Source: Calothrix sp. PCC 7103 (lineage in GTDB: Bacteria; Cyanobacteriota; Cyanobacteriia; Cyanobacteriales; Nostocaceae). Taken from it: a DNA stretch of 64,000 nucleotides. The translations under genes were made by a program, and so were the position numbers. The stretch's first letter is position 1, and the number at the start of each line of letters is the position of its first letter. The stretch covers positions 105,534-169,533 of the forward strand of contig NZ_KB217483.1 in the NCBI RefSeq assembly GCF_000331305.1. The letters run 5' to 3'. The notes under the pieces were generated by a model. The model had not been told where the DNA came from, made no database searches, and worked only from the letters and a program-made list of their open reading frames with translations. This document shows positions 33,601-40,529 of the stretch, one piece after another.

Positions 33601-34503
33601 CAAGGTTTAATTTTGGAAAATAACCTTGGAGAAACGCAATTGATTAATGCGGAATCCCTAGCAATTTTATTTAAACTATTTAATAAAATTGAGTGTGTTG
33701 TCTTCAATGGTTGCTATTCTGAGGAACAAGCTCAGGCAATATCTCAATATATTAGCTATGTAGTTGGTATTAAGAATGAAATTAGTGACCAAGCAATTAA
33801 GTTTGCTGTTGGTTTCTATGATGCTTTAGGTGCAGGAAGAAGTTATGAAGAAGCCTATGAATTTGGCTGTATTGCGATTGATTTAGAAAATATTCCAGAG
33901 TACTTGAAACCTGTTCTTCAATCTAAAAAAACTATTTTGGAGCATAATTGTTATAAAGAGATTAGTAGACCTGGCTCATTAATTAGGATTCTAAAATCTA
34001 GCAACTCCGGCAAAACTACTTTATTAAATAAAATTCTACAATATGCAAGCCAGCAAGATTACCAAACTGTTAACCTAAACTTTCAAGATGCTGATATTGA
34101 TGTTCTTGATAATCTAAGTAGACTATTACAATGGCTTTGTTATAATATCAGCCAAAAGCTAAATTTAGCTGATAATTCAAGCAATTATTGGGAGAGTTGG
34201 GGAAATCGTCTTGGTAGTATGCGTACTTTTAAAAAATATTTAGATGAATATTTGTTACCTCAAATTCCTAATGCGCTCGCTCTCGGTATAGATAATCTAG
34301 AGGGAATTTTTAAATACCCCAGAATTCGTATCGACTTTTTCGGGCTACTCCGTTCTTGTCATGAAGAAGCAAAACGCAAGATTGCTTGGCAAAAGCTGAG
34401 AATTATAATAGTATACTCTAAAGATGCTGGTATCCCACTTAGTATAGATCAGTCACCTTTTAATGTAGGACTGACCATTGAAATACCATCTAAAGATAAA
34501 TAA
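30622..34503 (+). CDS. vWA (SAV_2336-like) / AAA-like / CHAT / AAA-like fusion protein
   Basis: The 1293-residue protein has, after a Pro/Ser-rich linker, LWIPVMRPAPERWLEVALV with the MIDAS DESPS (about 165-180): a vWA domain of the SAV_2336 type. From about 550 an AAA_35-like NTPase follows: EYQIGG-type opening, SRQMGKSSLRMR, and IVIFIDEIDS. A CHAT caspase-like domain starts near 925, with His989 in HFSAHG and Cys1031 in FNGCYS. Finally comes a shorter AAA-like segment with SSNSGKTTLL. VMAP systems usually have vWA as a separate component; here it is joined to a protease and two switches. It overlaps MoxR by four bases, so the three proteins are made together. Confidence 0.85.
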   Translation: MIERIIAALGSKSVGLELTSKEIADVLWLAVQMQRKSAPSSLQVQPIQPTLPETPVIPSQSNKNTDSQKPSTSKEKSTNIYPQSPASNSDDSTESSGLPIKVPSPQALRNQLALARSLKPLKRRVPSRTACVIDEGATAQRIAEEKLWIPVMRPAPERWLEVALVIDESPSMMLWKQTIKEFRQLLERHGAFRDVRTWELSINTNEKILLRPSGSAQKRFHSPKELIEPNGRRLFLVISDCVSPAWRSGAITRALSVWANTSPMAILQVLPEWLWERSALGMAESVLLRSLAPGLPNQQLIATAFDLLDDVTNSLKIPVVSLEPESLKAWALIVAGAGDAQSKGFLFASYSSILNDIFVQTESSGASLSAKQRLQRFRLSASPMARKLAGLMAAAPVSLPVVRLIQQTMLPQSSQVHVAEVFLGGILKPLSDINVDVETDNVQYDFFDGVRDLLLDSVPTNLSTEVVGNISDYVAKRAGLSVDEFTGILTNALLPTNISKNVLVRPFAKITAQVLRRLGGSYAQLAKKLEQFSESSSQADIYKVKQETPVFNYKYQIGGCLPGSAPTYIERQADKDLYKGLKAGEFCYVFNSRQMGKSSLRMRVMERLLQEGYACAVVDVTGLGSRDITEEQWYIAIIDTLIDEFILDFDLEYWWKEQELLSPNKRFSKFIETVLLVQILRNNPNKKIVIFIDEIDSIYHFINIDNFFAAILECYNRRIERPAYNYLTFTMLGVTTPSELTQDKQHTVFNIGRAIELNGFQINETEPLEKGLVSIGNPKKLMRAILHWTAGQPFLTQKICWLIVKSNVIPTTGNEAAWVAELVDSEIIKNWEYKDDPEHLRTIRDRILRFSGEESRRLLRLYQNIILQQGEIIADGSSECIQLRLSGLVVKKGETLKVCNPIYKAVFNENWVNKQQQQFNLKKILILSANPQSTSQLRLDEEVREIQTALKRVEKRSQFEIISQWVVRPTDLRRALLDHAPEIVHFSAHGRGNQGLILENNLGETQLINAESLAILFKLFNKIECVVFNGCYSEEQAQAISQYISYVVGIKNEISDQAIKFAVGFYDALGAGRSYEEAYEFGCIAIDLENIPEYLKPVLQSKKTILEHNCYKEISRPGSLIRILKSSNSGKTTLLNKILQYASQQDYQTVNLNFQDADIDVLDNLSRLLQWLCYNISQKLNLADNSSNYWESWGNRLGSMRTFKKYLDEYLLPQIPNALALGIDNLEGIFKYPRIRIDFFGLLRSCHEEAKRKIAWQKLRIIIVYSKDAGIPLSIDQSPFNVGLTIEIPSKDK

Positions 34504-34524
34504 TTTTTGTTTGTTTAAACGCAA

Positions 34525-34612
34525 TACCCGTGAATGAAATCGATAAAGTGACGGTAGAATGAGCGATTTGGGTGCCTGTTGAGGGTATAAGATACGAGTT
34601 GATTCACGGGTA
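34525..34612. mobile_element. IS630-type MITE 1
   Basis: TA, then CCCGTGAAT at 34527, and at the other end ATTCACGGG before TA at 34611-34612. The 84-bp body has 9-bp perfect terminal repeats, and the flanking GCAA/TTGC extends the symmetry. The TA duplication is the IS630/mariner signature. Its insertion reworked the 3' end of the HTH remnant next to it. Confidence 0.7.
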
Positions 34613-34616
34613 TTGC

Positions 34617-34757
34617 ATTTAAAGCATTGCATAACAAATCTAACGCCACCCCATCCAGCCGTGGCATCGTTTTAGAATTTCTCAGGTTAGACATTGCATT
34701 TGTACTAATGTCCAACTTACCTGCTAGGTCTACGCCTTTAATGCTGTACCTAGCCAT
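34617..34757 (-). pseudogene. XRE-family HTH remnant (copy of the gene at 62920-63270)
   Basis: MARYSIKGVDLAGKLDISTN, then AMSNLRNSKTMPRLDG and LLCNALN, match residues 10-57 of the intact XRE protein at 63270 residue for residue. The N-terminal MIRWR is lost where the DNA switches to another repeat (34770), and the C-terminus is lost at MITE 1; the frame then runs antisense through the MITE. It is broken at both ends. Confidence 0.85.
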
Positions 34758-34769
34758 AATCTCTTTGAG

Positions 34770-35269
34770 TCCATCAATGTATCGTAGTTCTAGTTGTTAG
34801 AAAGTACAGGCGCCCTTTCTCGTCGGCATCCGTTTGTACTGAATTCGCTCAAAAGTTTAAGGCGCCTGTAAGTTGAAAAATTACTGGCTAAAGCCGAGTG
34901 TGACAATGCTGCTGGGTATCAAACAAGACCCGTAAAGAGAAAGACTTTTCAAGACCTTCTACTGGGTGGCAGAAGCAATGTGGTTTTGGGAGCAGTGTCT
35001 ATAATTGGTATCGAGAAGAAAAGGGAGTGGTTGCAGCAATCGCTCTTGGCATGGAGAAATTGTTACCAATTTTTGACACAAATAGTTCAGTAAAAATAAA
35101 AGTAATATAAAATGCTCTGAAACCCCAGAAAAATAACTATATATTAATATCTAGAATTAAAAAAAATATCGAACAAAGTGGAGGTATGTTGAAAAATAAC
35201 CGGAGCTATCAACAAAAGTAAATACATACCGAGAAAACCAAAATACTCTGCCAGGATAAGAAATTATAC
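34770..35269 (+). repeat. dispersed repeat (copy 1) and non-coding DNA
   Basis: From CCATCAATGTATCGTAG at 34771 to about 34975 the sequence is an imperfect copy of 61928-62125, in the same orientation. Shared stretches include CTCAAAAGTTTAAGGCGCCT and CTGGGTATCAAA. No gene is apparent. The remainder up to the next start (35270) has no feature that I can support, apart from a switch from GGCGCC-type to HIP1-type DNA somewhere in this interval. Confidence 0.7.
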
Positions 35270-38200
35270 ATGACAGACGCAGATCGACAAATTCGTATCC
35301 TCCACCTTTCCGACATCCACCTGGGAACCACAGCCCAAGCACAACGCTACTTTACCCAACTTGCTACCGACCTTACCCAAAATCTCAACGTCAAGCAGCT
35401 TAACTATTTGGTAATTTCTGGGGATATCGCCGACCGATCTACCCAAGAAGAGTACGAAGCAGCCTTTGAACTTGTCGATAAACTGGTAAAACGTTACGGA
35501 CTCGACCCCAATCGGATTGTCATCGTTCCAGGAAACCACGACCTCAATTGGGATTTATCGGAAGCCGCTTATGATTTTGTTCCCCAGCGCAAACTCTCCA
35601 ATCCCTTGCCCGAAGGTAAGTACATTAGCGCAGGTGATGCGGGAGCGTTAATTCGTGACGAGGATGAATATAAAAAACGGTTCGATTATTTTAGCGATCA
35701 CTTTTACAAAAAAATTTACAACCAATCCTATCCCCAGGAATATAGTCAGCAAGCCATCCTCTATCCCTGTCCCCAAGATAAAATCCTGTTTTTAGGGCTG
35801 AATTCTTGTTGGGAAATCGACCAAGAATACACAGATCGATCTGGCATAAATGCCGATGCGATCGCCAATGCTCTCGACCAATTGCTCACGGGAAATTACG
35901 ACAACTGGCTGAAAATTGCGATTTGGCACCATCCTGTTAATAGTTCTGAGTCAATGAAAAATGTTGCATTCCTAGAACAATTAGCAGTTAATGGTTTTCA
36001 GCTTGGTATCCACGGACATATCCACGAAGCCAAGGATGAACATTTTCTATACGACACCCGACGGGGACTGCGGATTATTGGGGCTGGAACTTTTGGCGCA
36101 CCAGTAAGAGAACAGGTGACGGGTATACCATTGCAGTATAATTTGCTGACCCTCGACCCCGAAAGCGGGGTGATGACGGTGGAGGCGCGGAAGAAGGAAA
36201 AAGCCGATGGTGCTTGGTTTGCGGATGCGCGTTGGAGTGACAAAAATAACCCTGAACCCAGGTATAAAATCGAGTTGAAATATGGAACGGGTGGCAAAAA
36301 AGATACTTTTTCCAGCCAACCAAAAGTCTTACAACCAAATAATCGTCTCAATGTCGATCAAAGTATTTTTGGTGGCAATATCAACGTTGGTGGCAGTATA
36401 ACGATTGGCAGCATTAACCAAAGTAATAATTCCATCACAAACCAAACCGAAAACTCAGAGCCAAAACGCAAAATCCTCATCCTTGCATCCAGTCCAATTG
36501 ATAGAGCCAGATTGCGCTTGGACGCGGAAGTGCGGGAAATAGATGAGGGTTTGCGAAGGGCACAAAAACGAGAACAATTTACCCTAGAACAAAAATGGGC
36601 TGTTCGTCCCGATGATTTGCGTCGCGCATTACTGGATTTGAATCCTCAAATCGTTCATTTTAGTGGACATGGTAAGGGAGAAAGGGGGATTTTGCTAGAA
36701 AATGAAGCAAGAGAAGCCCAGTTAGTACCTACCAATGCTTTGGCAAACCTGTTTAAATTATTTGCCAGTCGTGGTGTTGAATGTGTCGTGCTAAATGCCT
36801 GCTATGCCGAAGTCCAAGCCCAGGCTATTTCCCAGCATATCAATTATGTGGTGGGGATGAGCAATGAAATTAGCGATCGCGCTGCGGTTAAGTTTGCAGT
36901 TGGTTTTTACAATGCATTGGGTGCGGGTTGGTCGTATGAAGAAGCATTTGATATGGGTTGTAGTGCGATCGCTTTGGAAGGAATCCCAGAAGAATTGACA
37001 CCTGTATTAAAAAAAAAGACTGAGCAACTAAGCAATGCAGGACAAACACAGGCACATAAACTAGTTACTAACAGTGTTATTCTCAACTTATCTCGTCCCA
37101 ATACAAATTATTGGAAAGGGAGAGAAATAGAACTTAAAAGGCTCAAAAATTGGCTTGATGATGCTTCTACTTGTCTCATCATAATTACTGCTGCTGGAGG
37201 TTATGGTAAATCAACTTTGGTGTCAAAGCTGTATGAAGAAGCAATAGGCTTCTACCAACAGTTTTGGGTATCCCTCGATCAGCCATATCGCTTTGGTCAG
37301 TGGGGTCGGTGGATATTGAAGCAATTGGGTCAGGAATTTGATGAGCGCTTGCCTGATGAGCAACTGACTTTAGCTTTAGTAAACTGTTTAAGTCAAAAAC
37401 GCTTTTTGTTAGTGCTAGACAATTTAGAAACAGTTTTGGAAGAAGAAATTTGGTGGCAACCCTATCGATTTTTTTTACAAGCACTGTGTGATAGTAGTAG
37501 TCATAGTCGAGTGCTAATCACTAGTAGAATCAAGCCGGAAGGGTTAAATTGGAGGTCAGAAGAAATGCCTCTTAAAGGTCTGTCAGAACAGGCTGGCATA
37601 GACTTTTTGGGAACACAAAACCTGCAAGGAAGCGAAGCTGATTTGAGGCAGCTTGTTAATCTAACTGATTGCCATCCATTACTACTCAAACTGACTGTAG
37701 GATGGTTACGAAAAAAAAGAGGAAAGTCAGCAAATGTAACATTTATTCTAGAACAACAAGATATTAATTTATTCAAGGATATTGTTGGGCAGCATCGAGA
37801 CGATCCAGAAGCAAGTATTGGCAAAATGCTAGAACAGTCCGTATGTTTATTACTACCCTTTTTGCAGCAGCTTTGGTTAGATTTGAGCGTATATCGGCGA
37901 GCATTTGGGTTGGTACAGGCAAATGTAATGCAACCGGAAGCTACGGAAGAAAATCTGCGAGAGTTAGCTCGATATGCACTATTGCAAGAGGAAACTACTG
38001 AGACATCGTGGGAGTTTTTCTTCTTACCTCTACTACGAAATTTTGCTCAAGAGCGAGCAGGGGAGCAAACAGAAGCACATCGACGTGCTATTACTTATTA
38101 CACAGGAATAGCCAAACCTAAACCTTGGGCAAAACTTGAAAATATTGCTTCTTATTTTGAAGTTTTCTATCACTACTTTAGTATCAACGAATATAATGCT

Positions 38201-39211
38201 GCCTTTCAGACTTTATACGAGTGCAATGAATTTTTGTATACCAATAGCTACAACAGCATTCGAGTTGAACTATACGAACCACTACTACAGAAATGGATGG
38301 ATGTTGCCAAAAACGAAGAAAAGGGTAATATTGGCAGGGCTTTAACTTGCTTAGGGAATGCCTACCATGCTCTTGGTGAATATAACAAAGCAATTAAATA
38401 TCACAAACTTTGCCAGAGTGTGTTTCAAGAATTTAGCGTTCGCGGAGGTGAATCTGCTGCACTAACGCATCTTGGCAACGCTTACCAAGCCACTGGGCAA
38501 TATGAGCAAGCAAGACAATGTTACCAGGAAGCACTAAGAATTGCGGAAGACACTGATGATCCATATGCACAAGCCAATGCTTTGGGTAATATGGGCAATG
38601 TTCATAATGCTTTGGGACAATACCAGCAGGCTATTGCTCTTTGCAATAAATCCCTAGAAATTATGCAAATACTTGGCAAGCGGTTCGAGAAAGGATGCTG
38701 TTTAGGGAAACTGGGAAATGCGTATATGGCTCTGGGAGATTATCAACAAGCAATTGAATTCCGTCAAAGACAACTGGAAATTGTCAGAGAAATTGGAGAT
38801 CGCAGAGGGGAAACTGACTCACTAGGGGGATTTGCTAACATATATCAAGCATGGGGACAGTACGAGCAATCAATGAAATATCGTCAACAAGCTTTGCTAA
38901 TTGCAAAAGAAGTAGGGGATCGTCAGAGTATGGTCTATGGATTAATAGGGTTGAGCGATACTTCCAAATCCCTAGAAAACTATCAGCAAGCTATTGAATA
39001 CCTCGAACAATCTTTAGAAATTAGCCAAGCGATTCAAGACCGATCTAGTGAAGCTCGTGCTTGGTTAAATCTAGGATACATTTTTACTATTTCCCAGCGA
39101 ACTAATTGTGCCATCTCTGCGTACTATCATGCCTGCGAGCTATTTCAAACAATAGGATTGGAACAACAAGTGGAAGAGTGTAAAAAGGCTATAGAAAAAA
39201 TGCAAGAATGA
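35270..39211 (+). CDS. calcineurin-like phosphoesterase / CHAT / NB-ARC / TPR protein
   Basis: The 1313-residue protein has a phosphoesterase (about 1-330: LSDIHLG, SGDIAD, PGNHD, WHHPVN, GHIHEA), then VGGSITIGSINQ at about 373-384, then CHAT with His467 (HFSGHG) and Cys511 (LNACYA). Next comes an NB-ARC NTPase (AAGGYGKST, FLLVLDNLE), and from about 1000 to the end TPR units of the LGNAYxALGxYxxA kind. The first 590 residues closely match the C-terminal two thirds of the Roc/CHAT protein at 17405, but here a STAND switch and TPR sensor replace the GTPase. Unlike that gene, it contains HIP1 octamers and no GGCGCC that I could find. No strong Shine-Dalgarno is visible. Confidence 0.88.
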   Translation: MTDADRQIRILHLSDIHLGTTAQAQRYFTQLATDLTQNLNVKQLNYLVISGDIADRSTQEEYEAAFELVDKLVKRYGLDPNRIVIVPGNHDLNWDLSEAAYDFVPQRKLSNPLPEGKYISAGDAGALIRDEDEYKKRFDYFSDHFYKKIYNQSYPQEYSQQAILYPCPQDKILFLGLNSCWEIDQEYTDRSGINADAIANALDQLLTGNYDNWLKIAIWHHPVNSSESMKNVAFLEQLAVNGFQLGIHGHIHEAKDEHFLYDTRRGLRIIGAGTFGAPVREQVTGIPLQYNLLTLDPESGVMTVEARKKEKADGAWFADARWSDKNNPEPRYKIELKYGTGGKKDTFSSQPKVLQPNNRLNVDQSIFGGNINVGGSITIGSINQSNNSITNQTENSEPKRKILILASSPIDRARLRLDAEVREIDEGLRRAQKREQFTLEQKWAVRPDDLRRALLDLNPQIVHFSGHGKGERGILLENEAREAQLVPTNALANLFKLFASRGVECVVLNACYAEVQAQAISQHINYVVGMSNEISDRAAVKFAVGFYNALGAGWSYEEAFDMGCSAIALEGIPEELTPVLKKKTEQLSNAGQTQAHKLVTNSVILNLSRPNTNYWKGREIELKRLKNWLDDASTCLIIITAAGGYGKSTLVSKLYEEAIGFYQQFWVSLDQPYRFGQWGRWILKQLGQEFDERLPDEQLTLALVNCLSQKRFLLVLDNLETVLEEEIWWQPYRFFLQALCDSSSHSRVLITSRIKPEGLNWRSEEMPLKGLSEQAGIDFLGTQNLQGSEADLRQLVNLTDCHPLLLKLTVGWLRKKRGKSANVTFILEQQDINLFKDIVGQHRDDPEASIGKMLEQSVCLLLPFLQQLWLDLSVYRRAFGLVQANVMQPEATEENLRELARYALLQEETTETSWEFFFLPLLRNFAQERAGEQTEAHRRAITYYTGIAKPKPWAKLENIASYFEVFYHYFSINEYNAAFQTLYECNEFLYTNSYNSIRVELYEPLLQKWMDVAKNEEKGNIGRALTCLGNAYHALGEYNKAIKYHKLCQSVFQEFSVRGGESAALTHLGNAYQATGQYEQARQCYQEALRIAEDTDDPYAQANALGNMGNVHNALGQYQQAIALCNKSLEIMQILGKRFEKGCCLGKLGNAYMALGDYQQAIEFRQRQLEIVREIGDRRGETDSLGGFANIYQAWGQYEQSMKYRQQALLIAKEVGDRQSMVYGLIGLSDTSKSLENYQQAIEYLEQSLEISQAIQDRSSEARAWLNLGYIFTISQRTNCAISAYYHACELFQTIGLEQQVEECKKAIEKMQE

Positions 39212-39346
39212 TAACTATTTCTTTTTACTTTTGGTGCCACCTACACGAAAACACCACTCTTCGCAGCATCCGTAATCCATAGCTTTGTACTATAAAAACA
39301 GTTATTGGAGTGGTGCCATTACCAAACTAATCAGTACAAAATTACA

Positions 39347-39992
39347 TTATCTATTTTGTCCAACTTTAACTACATCAAATTTAGTACAATTAGGAGCATT
39401 TAAAACATTGCCTACTATTCTTTTTTCATCAGATAAAACACTACCTTGTAAATCTACAGTTATATAACCGCTTAGTTGATTAATCCAGCTAGTAGCCTTT
39501 AATTCTAAAGTATTTGGAATTTCTGTAGAATTAAAAAGGGTTTCATCGTCACCACTAACCCCTTGAAAGAAAGCATTGCTGAGATTAGCTCCTGTCAAGT
39601 TAGTACGGTCAAATATAGTGAGGCGCATTTGGCTTTCCCTCAAATCAGCGTTGGTGAGGTTGGCAAAGCTGAGGTTAATACAGCACTTCCGGCAGCTATG
39701 AGGTACGCACTCAAAGCTGAAAACTATGAGTAGGAGAGAGATAAGGAGAAAAACTGTATTGTGTAATAGCCGGAAGTGCTGTACCGCTCAAAATATTTTG
39801 AGTGGGGTCGTAATTAGAAACGTAAGTAATCGACAAAACTGCTCCACTTAAGTCAATTCCAAAGAAATCTCGCTCCCCTTTCTCATAGCGGCTGTACTCC
39901 TGTTCGCGATCTCGTGATGAGAAAAGTTGCCGACTGACATGATAACTCATATCGTGCGCTGTTTCTTGATAATCAAGCTTGATAATTACCAT
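39347..39992 (-). pseudogene. pentapeptide-repeat protein gene split by a MITE
   Basis: Read on the minus strand, the gene starts MVIIKLDYQETAHDMSYHVS, reaches GIDLSGAVLS and NILSG, and is then interrupted. After the MITE it continues NLSFANLTNADL, RESQMRLTIFDRTNLTGANLSNA (partly quoted) to a stop at 39347. Removing the MITE with one TA restores the frame exactly: AGC GGT ATT AAC CTC gives SGINLS, with pentapeptide spacing intact. The function of the original protein is unknown. The inactivation looks recent, as both halves are otherwise clean. Confidence 0.8.
39679..39783. mobile_element. IS630-type MITE 2 inside the pentapeptide gene
   Basis: The 101-bp body starts CAGCACTTCCGGC and ends GCCGGAAGTGCTG, flanked by TA at 39679-39680 and 39782-39783. 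Excision leaving one TA restores an uninterrupted pentapeptide frame, which is direct evidence of TA target duplication. Confidence 0.85.
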
Positions 39993-40059
39993 AAAAAATT
40001 CTAGCCAATTTAAATCGTTACGTCACCAAATTTACTGCTCCGGGGATGTGTTTTTTAGG

Positions 40060-40422
40060 CTGAACTTCCCCCGGTGCTAATGTACTAAACAGGCATTAAA
40101 GCTTTGATGTATAATACTTCTAGCGTTTGCAACAATATCTGCTGTACCCATGTAAGCTTTGATTTTTGGGCACATACGTGGTAACGTAAAAACGGGGGGT
40201 AAACGCCTCAAAACCGCCTCGCAAGCCCCTTTGGCAATTTGTACCCAGTAAGAGCCAATACTGCTCGGTTAAGGAAATAAAGCAGGCTGAAACCCTTAAT
40301 ATTGCGTTGTTTTTCATATCTAAAAAGGCTTAACCGAGCAGTATTGCAGTAAGAGCGATTTTAAAAAGCTGGGAAGTCGCTCTAGGAAAGAGTTCCGTCT
40401 TTTTGTTTGGGGGGAAGTTCAG
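40060..40422. mobile_element. 363-bp element with 13-bp terminal inverted repeats, containing MITE 3
   Basis: CTGAACTTCCCCC (40060-40072) and GGGGGAAGTTCAG (40410-40422) are perfect inverted repeats. Between them a minus-strand reading ends CAQKSKLTWVQQILLQTLEV and so on, possibly the tail of a small ORF of the element. No transposase is recognisable. It is probably a non-autonomous element or IS remnant between the pentapeptide gene and the WD40 gene. Confidence 0.5.
40260..40344. mobile_element. IS630-type MITE 3
   Basis: TA-CTGCTCGGTTAAG (body from 40262) and CTTAACCGAGCAG-TA (ending 40344) bound an 81-bp body with 13-bp perfect inverted repeats. The flanks read CAA/TTG outside the TA, as at MITE 1, suggesting a preferred CAATATTG-like target. 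CAGTAAGAGC is also repeated directly on both sides (40247 and 40348). Confidence 0.75.
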
Positions 40423-40529
40423 TTTAGGAGATGAGGTGAATATAGCAACTCGCAATATCTGCAAATACAAACAAATTCACGAGATCGCGCCTCATATTCA
40501 AATTGATCAATAGGTAGAATTTGCTGATT

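Noticed and set aside
34515-34757. A complete small XRE regulator gene
   Set aside because: It lacks the N-terminal five residues and all of the C-terminus of the intact copy, and the last 33 codons are antisense through a MITE.
40247-40357. CAGTAAGAGC direct repeats as target duplication of a larger insertion
   Set aside because: The MITE ends with TA on both sides explain the insertion; the 10-mer may be chance or pre-existing.
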